Shown: positions 41,912-51,722 of the stretch, in pieces | Numbering within the stretch: position 1 is the first letter of the stretch | Layout of the letters: every line of letters begins with the position of its first letter | Assembly (NCBI GenBank): GCA_022592435.1 | Contig: JABYQS010000227.1 | Span: 1-51,722, forward strand | DNA length: 51,722 nt | DNA from: Cerioporus squamosus | Lineage: Eukaryota; Basidiomycota; Agaricomycetes; Polyporales; Polyporaceae | Reading direction: 5' to 3' | Program-made: the position numbers and the translations under genes | Notes under the pieces: model-generated | Database searches by the model: none | Seen by the model: the letters and a program-made list of their open reading frames with translations, nothing else | Told to the model about the DNA's origin: nothing

Positions 41912-43616
41912 TTACTGCCACTGCAGTTTGGCAAGTACATCAAAGTACGCGTGCTTTGCTGCAGCATCCATCTCGAGTCTCTCGACAGGATCCGGCATCA
42001 TGAGCTTGCGCACGAGATCATAAAGCAGAGTATCGTGTATGGTAGCCTGTGAAGGCCTCAGCAAATGGACAGACGCATTACACGGTCGGAGGGAGTACTC
42101 ACAGACAGAGGCTTCAAGTTCTCCAGGCGTCTCATTGGTTCGCCGTGTTCCTCTGCGGATAGAGCGACTCCCGCGCGCGGGAAACGGATAGCCACGCGCC
42201 CAACAAACGAGAACGTGCCAGGGAGCTTGTCCTCGATGCTGTGAGCATACTCCTCACTGAACGGGCCGACGAGCTTGTCGACCATGGCGAGGTGCTCCCG
42301 ATCAGTCTCCATGTCTGCTGGGAACAGGTCCCGGCCGAGATACAACTCGGCGATAACACAGCCAAGAGCGAATGTGTCCACACCGAAAGACCACACGGTC
42401 CCTGACAGACAGTAGTGAGGAAGGCACGAACTCCTCACAACAGTCGACTCACCGAAGCTAATCTCTGGAGCGCGATATCCGCGATTACCCACACGACCCA
42501 ATAGTGTCAAGGGCTTGTCGTCCTGATCGACTGCAGTCCCAAGGTCCAGAACACGTATCTGAGTGGACTTCAGTATTTTCTGTGGGTTGGGTCAGTCTCG
42601 GCGCATGGACTGGATGCGTGGTAGCTAACACATACCTTGTCGTGGAAGCCGGTGATAGCATCAAGCCAACGCACTGTGACGGTCTCAGCAGAGCAGAGGG
42701 CGATGTTGTCGGGCTTGAGATCACAGTGGATGATTCCGAGTGAGTGAAGATCTAAGACGGCGATGTGAGGTAAGCACTGGATGACCGGGGATAACTCTCA
42801 CACTCGGTAGCAGACACCATCTGGTATGCGATCTCCACCAGCTGCCGACCGGGTAACGGGGCTAGACCAGAGAATCCACGTACAACGTCGCACAGAGTGC
42901 TTTGGCACAGCTCAAAGGCGATGCACTTGAAGCCCATATGCTCCCCGTAATCAAGAACGGCCGCGAAAAGTCTTCACGTGTAGAATGAGCCATGCACGGC
43001 ACAAGACGAGTAGTGATGAACTTACTCGATCTGGGGACGACAACCGGACAACAACTTGTGATAGAGACGCACTTCTCTCTGGGGATCGACATTGAGATCC
43101 TCATCCTTGTGCAACACTTTGATGGCAACTCCAGTCCCTGTTACTTTGTCGACTGTGCGCACTACCGTGCCGAATGAGCCGCGGCCAAGGGAACTCAAGA
43201 CCAGGTCTGTGGCGTTTCAGAGGTAGTGATAATGACGGACGGCGAGGGTACTCACATCGGTCCATGATCACGTCGTTGGCGGTAGCCACATACGTCCTGA
43301 GTAGAGGGTGAGTAACGATCCAAAAGCTGGAGGTGATACGTACTTGTCCGTCAGATGCAAGGGCGCACCAGACGGGAGCTCCTCGGTAGCAGACCGGAAC
43401 TTCTTCATGGGGTGACGGCGTAAAGCTATGAGTAAGCTCTGAGCTTGAAGTTCAACTGGAGGAGCTACAGCGATCATCAGAGGGTTCTGTTTAATGAATG
43501 AGCTCATGGTACTCACCAATACGGGACACCAGGGGGGCAAGAGAACTTCGGGCAGGACGAGGCTGAGTGTTACTGGGACGTCCGGTTCCACGACGATTGC
43601 GTGTCGTACGACCCAT
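41912..43616 (-). CDS. SRPK/LAMMER-like protein kinase (CMGC group)
   Basis: Nine exons (43517-43616, 43344-43464, 43256-43296, 43026-43206, 42802-42971, 42636-42751, 42453-42579, 42103-42401, 41912-42046) join without a lesion into 429 residues. Kinase landmarks in order: Gly loop LGRGSFGTVV, VAIK lysine, REVRLYHKLL helix, catalytic loop IIHCDLKPDN, VLDLGTAVD in place of DFG, NRGYRAPEISFG activation segment, VDTFALGCVIAEL, and REHLAMVDKLVGPF, which recalls the EHLAMMEK block of LAMMER and SRPK kinases. The N-terminus is Arg/Pro-rich. DLG instead of DFG is also seen in SRPKs, so the kinase is probably active. Expected targets are Ser/Arg-rich splicing proteins, by family analogy only. Confidence 0.85.
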
Positions 43617-44035
43617 GTTCTGAAGGACCACATGCAGAAGGGGGGGTGCGTATATGTACGGAGGTGGCGAACATGGCGGCCAGATGGTAACCCAGCGTGA
43701 AGTTCAGAATTTGATCGTGAGATCTCTGTGCGTCAGGTCCAGGACGTCTTACCAAGCGGACGCAAATCTCCGGTACTGCCACGTGCGCATGACATCACAG
43801 TGACTTCACCTTCCGCCCGAATCGAGTCTGATTCTTTATGACACGCCAGGGCGTCATTCCCTGTGCATCACTCTGGACGTGCATCACGGCTTGCGTGCTC
43901 GCGACAATTGGTTCTAAACGCACGAGATACGGTCTCAATTTTGCACTTGCACGATATCCCTTGATTCGGTATTTAAAGACTTCGTGAACCTCAGAGCGAG
44001 TCACGACCTCACCGCGACACTACCCCTCAGCCAGG

Positions 44036-44661
44036 ATGGACACAGCACGCCGCTATGGAGCGAACCTTCAAGAGTGGTCGCTGGACAGTACACAGGCAAG
44101 TGGAACATTCACGCTAATACGCCAGACACGTCTAATGTGAACTGTACATGCTTGGCAGTGGTGCAGAGGGTACATGTTCCCCCTCCGCCGGGAAGCGGGC
44201 TTTCAGCAAGTTCAGTCGCGTTCTCAGTACAAGTCCCCGGGTTACTACGACCACTACCCCGTCCTCGCCAGTGTATGGTCCATCGAATACGGCGTCGGTG
44301 GTTCGGAGGCGGTGCGCGTCGCCAATCATCAACGCCCAGCATGGGACTATTACACCGTCTTCTACCGGGTTCCGGTCCGCCCTGGTTCGGTCAAGAACCT
44401 GTCTGTGCGATACATAGACGACTGTCCTCCCTTCGCTGGAGAGTTTGTGGTGTTCCGCCGAAGCGACGACGGTTACCACATGCTCGACATGCGCACAATT
44501 GATCGCGAGAAGGCTGAATTGGCGGTGACTATGTGAGTTCACCTTTGTGCGCTACTTCCCATTTGGCATCACGACTAATCATGGCCAGGGTCATGCACTA
44601 CTTGACGGGGGCGGTTTGGAGACAGAGAGATCGCCTTGCGCGCGTCCAGTTTGTGCGCTAA
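44036..44661 (+). CDS. Small hypothetical protein, three exons (paralogue 2)
   Basis: Exons 44036-44095, 44159-44532 and 44589-44661 join into 168 residues, starting MDTARRYGANLQEW. The body has YKSPGYYDHYPVLASVWSIE and DYYTVFYRVPVRPGSV, and a block GEFVVFRRSDDGYHMLDMR like the one in the gene at 29418-30042. The first intron has a GC donor (GCAAGT); the second is GT-AG in phase 2 at the same relative place as in the paralogue. The function is unknown. Its stop codon lies about 120 nt from the end of the converging Helitron coding region. Confidence 0.6.
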
Positions 44662-44725
44662 CGCCACGCGAGCGAGAACTTTGATGCCAATATTTGGCGT
44701 CTCATATCCAGCCATGTTCGAAACC

Positions 44726-44779
44726 CCTCTGCTCCCTCTGCTCCCTCTGCTCCCTCTGCTCCCTCTGCTCCCTCTGTTC
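44726..44779. repeat. (CCTCTGCTC)6 minisatellite
   Basis: Six 9-bp units, the last with one substitution, just beyond the stop of the Helitron helicase frame. The minus strand reads as a spurious GSR repeat. Confidence 0.95.
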
Positions 44780-44785
44780 ATCCAT

Positions 44786-47700
44786 TCAGATACCCGTCCT
44801 ATCTCTTGCTTGCTGCGCGATGTACCTCAGCCGTGTATCCTCGGATAGCTTATCTATACGCCGGAACTCGTTCCGCATCTCCTGCGATAAGTTGCTGCAT
44901 ACTTTAGACAGCGAGAACGAACGCAAGATCATCAAGCCACCGAGAGATCGAACTCGCGATAGCATGACATATGCACCTTGGAGACTGAGGGCGCTTTGTA
45001 GGTCGACAATGGCATACTCCAACGACTTGCCCTGGCTCTTGTAATCCGTGTACGCATATGCTGGCAGTAAAGGTAACTGGCGTCTGGAAACCCACTTCAT
45101 AACTGTCTTCCCTCCAACTGACATGCGACACTTGAAACGTACGTTTTCAGGGAAGATCGGAACAATATCCTCGTCAAGCTCCTCACACACTTTGCCAGCG
45201 CCCGGTACCTGAATGTACGCCACCGTCGCATAGGCCACCCCGTCTCTGACCTCATGCACCACCCGTTTGATGATTCCTTCGGACCCGTTCACCAGCCGCT
45301 TGCTGAAAGCCAAATTCTCTCTTAGCATAACCTTCATACCCGGGAATACCGGAAGGCACCCCAGGGCGTCGTCTGTACTGGAACTGGACAACTTCCACAG
45401 ACCCTGCTGAAGAGCGCCATTCACTGGGACCCCACCGATCCTGTCTTGAGCATATAAGGTTGTGACCTTGACACCCAATCCGTTGGACTTATGCGTAACA
45501 ATCCTAGCGTTCAGGGCGTCCCGCAGCGCTTTGGTGCCGACTATTATTGGTGCGTCTCCGAAGTTCTTCAGCGAGTCTGGATTCTCCTTCGCCACCTGAT
45601 GAGTGATCCTACGGTACAGGATGTCGACATCGCTTGGTTCTCCCGTATCTGTGTTTGGCCGATCGCGACCTTCGCCCACACGAACACGCGCAAGCAGATC
45701 CGCATATACTGGATCGGTGGACTGCCGCTGGTTCTTCACTAGCTTCACCACCGTGTCAACCTGACGCCACAGATATATACCCTTCAAATTATCTACACTT
45801 GAATGATCCCGGATAGCCTGGAGGCCCGGGTGGTTGACGTACTGATGGTTAAATAAAGCCGTAGCCTTGACAGGTTTCAACTGCCCGAAGTCACCCGTGA
45901 ATATCATGTTCACTCCTCCGAATGGCTTACATGCGTGAGTTCCAGTATCACCTTTTGCCATCTGAAGCCTCCGGGACACCTCCGCAAGAAACTTCGCGCC
46001 GATCATGGATACTTCATCTATGATGAAGTACTTCACAGAGGCCCATATCGTGCGTAATCCCTTCAGCAACGTCTTTGTCTTCTTTGATGGCAGCATCATC
46101 AGTGAATGTACTGTATATCCGCCAATGTTCAACGCCGCGGCGCCGGTAGGAGCACCCACCAGGATCTCCTTGGAGCGTCCCAACAGTGCGAACAACCGCA
46201 GGATCGACTGAACCACGTGAGTCTTCCCGGTTCCGCCCACACCTGCCACGTACATCAAGAGCTGCTCACCACCCTCCGGTTTCGCGACACGCTCGGCGAC
46301 CAAACGAAATGCTCTCTCTTGTTCCGGGTTACTCGCAAGACCCATTTCTCGAATTACTTGCTCCGCAGCCTCCGCGACGACAACATGGTGTGAGTTGGGG
46401 CTACCGCCGCTGTCTGCACTCAATGTGTCGCGACTAACATGCTCTTCTATATGAACAGGTCGATTGCGCCGCCGCCGCTTAGCAGCAGGTCCCGCCGTAT
46501 CATCCCCTCCGCACTCTTTCGGTCTCCGCTGTCGCTTAAGGTGGCGCATAATGGCCTGCTGCTGCAATAATGTCGGTTCATCGGTATCCATCCTCGCACG
46601 TACGCGCTCGTCTCTATTCTCCCCGATATTTGGCAAATTTGGCAATACATCGTCACAGTAACATGTATCCAATACCTGCCGCACTCGAGGGCCAACAGCC
46701 TCATCTAGAGATGACCGAAGAGCCTCGTCGTCCCCAATGTTATCATATATATTCTGTACGTCCAACTTGTCAAACAGTTCAAAATCGGCTCCGAGCTCTT
46801 TGTCAGCTGCGCCGCTATGCTCCATGCCGCTCTCGGGTAGACCTTCCCGCATGAAGGCGAGTGCCTCTGCCCGGCGAAGGTTTCGGTACGTATCCCTCGC
46901 GTCTCGACATTCAGACAGCACATTCATGTTCTCCATCACCTGCAGGAGGTTCCTCGGGATGTCATTCTTACGCCTCTGGAACGCGTCCGACCAACTCTCG
47001 GTAGAACACCGTAAATCAGAGGGTGTTCTCCATGGCACAAAGAGTATAAGCATTGTCCGGGACCACGCCTCACGTTCCTCTGGTTCTCTATCAGCTCGAG
47101 GGATTCTATCCCCCAGTATCACTGGTACATACCAGTTAGATCGCTTCCTCAGTCCGTGGGTCATGAACTGCGTGTGAGTGGGACTGGAAAAGAGCCCTCT
47201 GGGCTTCTGTTTGCGACCACGGCCCCCACTGACAGTCGGATTCACTCTCAGGTACTTGAGGCTCACTTTACTGACTGATCCCACAAACTCGTATAAGGAC
47301 AGGTTCTCGAACTCTGGGTCAGTGCTGCGATATATGTAATCTTGTTGCTGATTTGTCGCAGATATGGATCCGGGTTGCAGCTGCAGTACAAAATCCTCTT
47401 CAGTATCATCTCCTTGCGACACCGGATCATCGGCAAGAACCATGTCATCGTCCTCATCATCGTTGTCATCTTCATCATCTCCAGCTTCGCTAACATCTAC
47501 GTCCATATCATCCTGTTCATCCGTCCCGGTTGGGGTCACTTCCTCGGGGCGGACCGACTGCTCTCCATCCGCCGGCGTTGAGAAGGTCCGTCGCGACTCC
47601 TTGAAGTGTGCTCTAACTAGCCTATCGAATGCTCCCCAGTGAAGAGTCGTGTACATATGGCTCGTGTACACGTCGCCGCCTCCGACTAGGTAGCTCATCA

Positions 47701-47893
47701 CCTGCTGGTGTGATATCTCCTGCTTCGAGATTAAGCGGTTCACTGTCGCCGTCAGGGCCCCTTTTATCGCCGTCTCCTGCGCAAGGTCCGAGTGCTTATC
47801 ATTGGTCTTCTGGATGGCGTAGGACAATGCACCCAGCCCAATGTGTGCAGGTAAGGAAGCCTTCGTGATGTAGTCCGTGACATAGTAAAGCAA
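44786..47893 (-). pseudogene. Helitron PIF1-like helicase part
   Basis: A 1035-codon frame beginning YYVTDYITK, whose two tyrosines fit the catalytic Y2 motif of the Helitron Rep nuclease. A spacer rich in acidic residues follows, then a superfamily 1 helicase: Walker A GVGGTGKTH, APTGAAALNIGG, Walker B YFIIDEVSMIG, motif III FTGDFGQLKPV, motif V DYKSQGKSLEYAIVDL and motif VI YVMLSRVRSLGGL. All helicase motifs look intact. The helicase unwinds donor DNA during rolling-circle transposition. It is cut off from the HUH part by a single-base frameshift near 47905, so this is not a complete gene by itself. Confidence 0.85.
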
Positions 47894-49689
47894 TGCCTTC
47901 GCAGCTTCCCCGACCCAATATGCTTGATATCCATGTTACATTTCATCAGGAAGACGACCACGTCATTGTAATTCGCGACACGACCCTGCAACCGTCTTAG
48001 AAGGATGGCTCCAGACTCAGAGTCAAGTTCAGTCTGCGCGCGAGTAGACCCGTCAATCCGCATACGACATAGCGCATCTCTACGATCTGGGTCAGTGGGG
48101 ATCGTCCCTTGCGCTACGTATTTGAAGCAAGTACTCTTGTGCTCATGCCAGCTGTACTCCTTAATCAGGTCCGAGACGAAGGCATCGTACGCACTTCTGA
48201 ATTCTTCTTGGCGTTGGAAAGCGTGTATGGACGGTGCTGGGATAGCACCCGGGTGAGGATTACCAGTCTCTTCGGATCGCTTTGGACGCGGCGACGGCTT
48301 ACCCTGTTGCTCAGGTATCACCTCTTCAACACCAGGTAACTCGCATTTAATCACCGACTCTAACCAGCGGAACATCTTCTCCCGATAGATATCGGAGGTC
48401 GACATAGCATCTCGCAACTTCTGAGGTGACAGGTGACCTTCAAGCCATATCAACATGTGACAGTGCAGAGTTCCTCTGCCCTGTGCTTCCACCGTACCAT
48501 AGTACGCCCGACACTTCCCGAACAGACCCTTTCCTGGACGCTTGTGCCGCAGAATGATTGAGATGAAGTTGGTCATCATGGTATGAAAGAATCGCGCACA
48601 GGCTGACGGGTTCTTCGCCACAATGACGCTGCGCTGCCACCTGGTCAATTCCTCCCCGCGCATCCGATCCTCGATGTCTATCTCATGCCCAGCATACAGC
48701 CGAACCAGCGGATGATCACGGTCAGAAGGGTTTATGGTGACAAACAAGGTGGGCGGACCCTCGAAACTGATGAGACCGCGAATCTGGTTCCTAAGTGAAA
48801 GCTTGTAGCCAGTTGACCCCGGAAGATCGTGCGACACAGTGGTCACTTGCGACAGCAGTCGCATTATTCTGACCTCTTCCTGCCCATCCGGTTTGTAAAA
48901 CGGATTACTCTGGAAACACGATATCATCTCATCGAGCTTAGCTTTGTCCACCGCCAGTAACTCGTTCACTACTCGCTCTCGATGCGACGCCGCGACTCTG
49001 AACGTGACGGAGTCAAGCACGGCCTTTTTCTGGCAGACGTTGTAGTAGACGAATGCAAAATCGGTATCATCTCGGAATGGCGAGTCAACTACGGTCAGCA
49101 AGTACTTCAGTTGTTGTTCAAGACTCAGGGGACGAAGACGACGGGGCTCCTGAAAGCCACCGATCCCCCAAGGATCGAGGTGCGGGAACAGCCACGATAA
49201 TAGCATTGGGTTATTGAAATCTGGAATTAGGCGGCTTCCGGCCTGAGACTTCACGAATGCTTTACCGTCCAGACAATGCGCAAGAGCCTTCATGGACATC
49301 TCTTGATGGTTCAAAGGTGAGTCGTCGCTATCGAGATAACCGACGTTCTCCATCAACATCTCCTCATCATCTGGACCAGGGACGACTTCAGACGAGTCAG
49401 TGCCCGGGATATATCCATCAGTGGCCCCTTCCACGGCGTCACTGAAGTCTATGTGTCCAATTTCCATTGAGCACGGGACACCCTCATCCAACGTCTCTGT
49501 ACCCTTACCAAATAACTCATTCAGATTTGCTTCGCTAAATCCCTGGTAGTCCGACTGATCCGTCACACGGTATGCAGGATTACTGCCAACTAAAAATGTG
49601 ATTATAGTCCTCAGTCGTGATTTCCGACACAGCGCAGGCCGCAACTTCTCTATTGTCTTAGGTGTCGGCTTGGTCTTCCCGACAAACAC
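47764..49689 (-). pseudogene. Helitron Rep (HUH) part
   Basis: A 641-codon frame with the Helitron-like N-terminal domain: FVTINPSDRDHPLVRLYAG, RDxxxxARFFH-like spacing (PSACARFFHTMMTNF), YYGTVEAQGRGTLHCHMLIW. The HCHM motif supplies the HUH metal-binding histidines. The frame continues through IANYNDVVVF-like sequence to NMDIKHIGSG and then goes out of frame. Loss of one base in a G run near 47905 moves the Y2 tyrosine motif into the next ORF. An acidic insert lies upstream. Confidence 0.8.
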
Positions 49690-49781
49690 AGCACATATGG
49701 TGTCGCGAATGGTGTCGTTGGACGGAGGGAGAACATCATTCAGATGAGTGGAATCTTGTGGATGGACCGCCAGGTTCCCTC

Positions 49782-50824
49782 TTACGCATTTTGTGATGTC
49801 TGAGGGTCCGTGCCTTCTAGGGGATTACCCTTCAACTCGCAAAACCGGAACGAGATCTTACTCGCTCTAGCTCGGGAGACCAGCATCCGCTCCACCTGCG
49901 TGGACTGCCGGAAAGCATCTCGTACATCTTCCGGTAGTCGCTCATGCCCGTAGTATAAGAAATTGGCCAATGCAAACTTCGGTAACTGCGAACGTGTCAG
50001 ATCGGAGCAACACTCGTCGCAGACTCTCAACGCCGAAGCCGTGTCGTGCTTAGTCATTCCCTTTGGGTGAAGTATCGCGCCTCCGTAGGCATCGCGGTTA
50101 TATGTTACCGGGAGGACATGTTCCGGGAGACAGTCGTTGCGGAGAATCTCAAGGTTCACATCCTCTGGACTCAGGGTTGTTATACGAGCTTGTGCCGTCC
50201 GACGAGCGCATACTGCACAAACCATCTCCTCCAAAGCTGAATTGGTCATGACATGCTGCCATTCTGAGATGATCGTGTACTTGAGAACCTCGTCGGCTAT
50301 GTCTAGGTAGGAGATATCTGCACCAACACCGTCTACTCCATCACGAGGTGCTCCACTGGGCTCTGCTATATCAACCGCCTCCGTCTTTTTCAAGTGACCC
50401 TCCGATGTGGATGCAGTTGTGGGTGTCTCCACTGTTGAATACTTCACATCAGTCCGCACCGTCTTGAGCTGCTCGAAACGTACTCATACTGGTTGCAGCT
50501 ACCATCGCATACGTGCGCTTCAATGAGTGGCTTCAGGAGCTCTTGTGTGCACCTACTAGGTATTTTTATTCGGTGACAATGGGCCAAGTTCTGCTGTTGA
50601 CCTGGACGCCAGTATCCATACATTGACAGCACAAAATGCAAGTCCCCTTGCAGGACAAGTTCTCCACCCTTTGCTTGGCCAGCGGACGCGTAAGCAGATG
50701 TCGTCACATTCACCATACGGAACTTGAATAAGGTGTCGAGATGAACTCGAGTTATATCGCGTCTGACGGGGATCAACTTGCCAGCACGAAGCACGATGTA
50801 CGTAGCAGGCACGCCTAGACACAT
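49782..50824 (-). pseudogene. Helitron N-terminal region
   Basis: Two frames, 50444-50824 and 49782-50459, are joined by a one-base frameshift near 50483. The first has HLDTLFKFRMVNV and EAHVCDGSCNQYEY. The second has a Cys pair (MVCAVCARR), ALRVCDECCSDL and LPKFALANFLYYG, typical of the domain that precedes Rep in Agaricomycete Helitrons. A further shift near 49800 leads to CVRGNLAVHPQDSTHL and the Rep frame. The true start codon is not certain. Confidence 0.7.
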
Positions 50825-51075
50825 GCGCGACGTTCATTAATGATCACAGATCGAGACGACCAATAACAAAGACACCAAAGTGGTGTACAGCACGGACCCA
50901 CGAGGATCGGATAACGATAGGAACAGACATTCACGAGTGATAGCAAGAGATGACAAGGGCATTGACAATGGGCAGAGATAACGATAGATATTAAGTAGTT
51001 GCGAACGACACCGTTCGGCAGAACAGAAGTTCAACCGAAACGACGCGTAGCGAGAGGAGGGGAGACAAGACAGCG

Positions 51076-51393
51076 TCAGCACAGGCAAAACAGGAACAAA
51101 AAGACGACGTACCCTGAATAGGACGACTGCAGGCTCCAGTCGCTGCAGAACTGACAGTGGTATAAGGGGTGCCTAGGAGAAATCAGGATCAGACGCAGCT
51201 CCATACAGGGACTAACTTCCGCACCAGTCACAGCAACGACGGACGGTATATCCTCACTGGCTCTGGAGAATACGGCATGCACCCCTAATCCAGAACGGTC
51301 AGGGCGTGGTTCGCAGTAGTACCTCGCCCGTACCTTGAACACGGCGAATCTCATCGGGGACAAACGAGCCAGAGACACCGCTTTCGCTGGCAT
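51076..51393 (-). CDS. Possible exon of an unknown gene
   Basis: An open stretch from an ATG at 51393 follows a plausible acceptor and ends near a GTACGT donor (~51113). It contains ARYYCEPRPDRSG and HCQFCSD. It could be an upstream exon of a host gene or part of the Helitron leader. No family is recognised, and 50.83-51.07 kb holds nothing else I can support. Confidence 0.25.
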   Translation of the reverse strand: MPAKAVSLARLSPMRFAVFKVRARYYCEPRPDRSGLGVHAVFSRASEDIPSVVAVTGAEVSPCMELRLILISPRHPLYHCQFCSDWSLQSSYSGYVVFLFLFCLC

Positions 51394-51722
51394 CTGGGAC
51401 GACCGAGCTCACTCCTGCCAAGAACAATTAGTGCCAAGGACACTACAGCGGCGGCACATACCTTGGACGCTCAGACTCTCCCTCGACGCAGGAAACCCCA
51501 CTATAGTATTAGCTACCCTGCAGATTAATCATGTAGTAGGACCACCAGTTCAGAGCAAACTTACCCTGCGTAACTGACATCCCCGCAGGCAACGAATGGG
51601 CGACGCTACACGTCACGCTCGTCGAGGCTGAGACTGTGTGCAGTCAGCTCAACGAGGGTGAACACCAAGTATCAACCTACCAGACTAGCAGCCGCGCAAA
51701 AACTCGCCGGTCGAATGTAACG

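Larger units (their letters stand above)
44700..50830 (-). mobile_element. Helitron rolling-circle transposon
   Basis: The minus strand encodes a Helitron RepHel protein in pieces: a cysteine-containing N-terminal region, a Helitron-like Rep region and a PIF1-family helicase. Three single-base frameshifts (near 50483, 49800 and 47905) break the reading frame, so it is non-autonomous now. Helitrons start with TC and end with CTRR after a hairpin. I could not find a convincing 3' end between 44.66 and 44.79 kb; the GCCAA-ATA-TTGGC hairpin near 44.69 kb is not followed by CTRR at the usual distance. The 5' end also remains open. Confidence 0.85.

Noticed and set aside
44575..44848. GSRGSRG and LLPLLPLLP repeat proteins
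   Set aside because: They are translations of the (CCTCTGCTC)6 minisatellite with no other coding support.
1..51722. All frameshifts explained by poor sequence quality
   Set aside because: The kinase, NTase-like, F-box, RING B and several small multi-exon genes are free of indels, so a uniform error rate does not fit. Single cases in homopolymers or microsatellites may still be errors.

Overview
The window looks like a gene-poor, repeat-rich stretch of a basidiomycete genome, most likely an Agaricomycete. The reasons are dense 45-65 nt introns, lineage-typical families (SRPK/LAMMER-like kinase, F-box, degenerate F-box plus nucleotidyltransferase-fold proteins, PPxY tail-anchored protein), and three retro/DNA element types common there: a Ty3/gypsy chromodomain element, a tyrosine-recombinase (DIRS/Ngaro-type) retrotransposon and a Helitron. 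All calls come from reading the sequence and from recalled family features; no database search was run.

Layout. 0.8-1.0 kb: a ~0.2 kb inverted-repeat (MITE-like) element. 1.1-2.1 kb (-): a complete six-exon gene of unknown function. 2.4-5.7 kb (-): the 3' part of a Ty3/gypsy element (integrase, chromodomain, an accessory ORF and the start of the 3' LTR), frameshifted. 6.1-10.3 kb (+): a tyrosine-recombinase retrotransposon (Gag, RT-RNase H, recombinase) with one in-frame stop. 11.0-12.1 kb (-): a Cys-rich, GK-repeat protein. 12.6 kb: a fragment of the same LTR. 12.8-16.2 kb (+): two related coiled-coil RING genes. 16.9-18.5 kb (+): a frameshifted gene with a short Ecl1-like Cys motif. 19.5-21.9 kb (+): a JmjC (KDM3-like) gene. 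22.0-25.8 kb (-): a truncated D-2-hydroxyacid dehydrogenase and a heavily damaged but intron-bearing copy of proteasome subunit RPN2. 26.5-27.1 kb (-): a tail-anchored PPxY protein. 29.4-44.7 kb: small lineage-specific genes, including a gene with three tandemly duplicated exons, a nucleotidyltransferase-like protein, an F-box protein and an intact SRPK-like kinase. 44.7-50.8 kb (-): a Helitron with Rep and PIF1-like helicase regions, broken by three frameshifts.

Several multi-exon genes (kinase, NTase-like, F-box, RING gene B, small unknowns) are perfectly open across every exon junction. The many lesions in RPN2, the dehydrogenase, gypsy and Helitron therefore look mostly like real decay rather than uniformly poor sequence. 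The region reads as a transposon-eroded segment where broken duplicates of housekeeping genes lie between intact, fast-evolving, lineage-specific genes. No operon-like or cluster logic links the genes. The most unusual points are the accessory ORF between gypsy pol and its LTR, the triplicated exon-intron unit, the RING pair with shared 18-nt microexons, the small paralogue pair at 29.4 and 44.0 kb, and four GC-AG introns.
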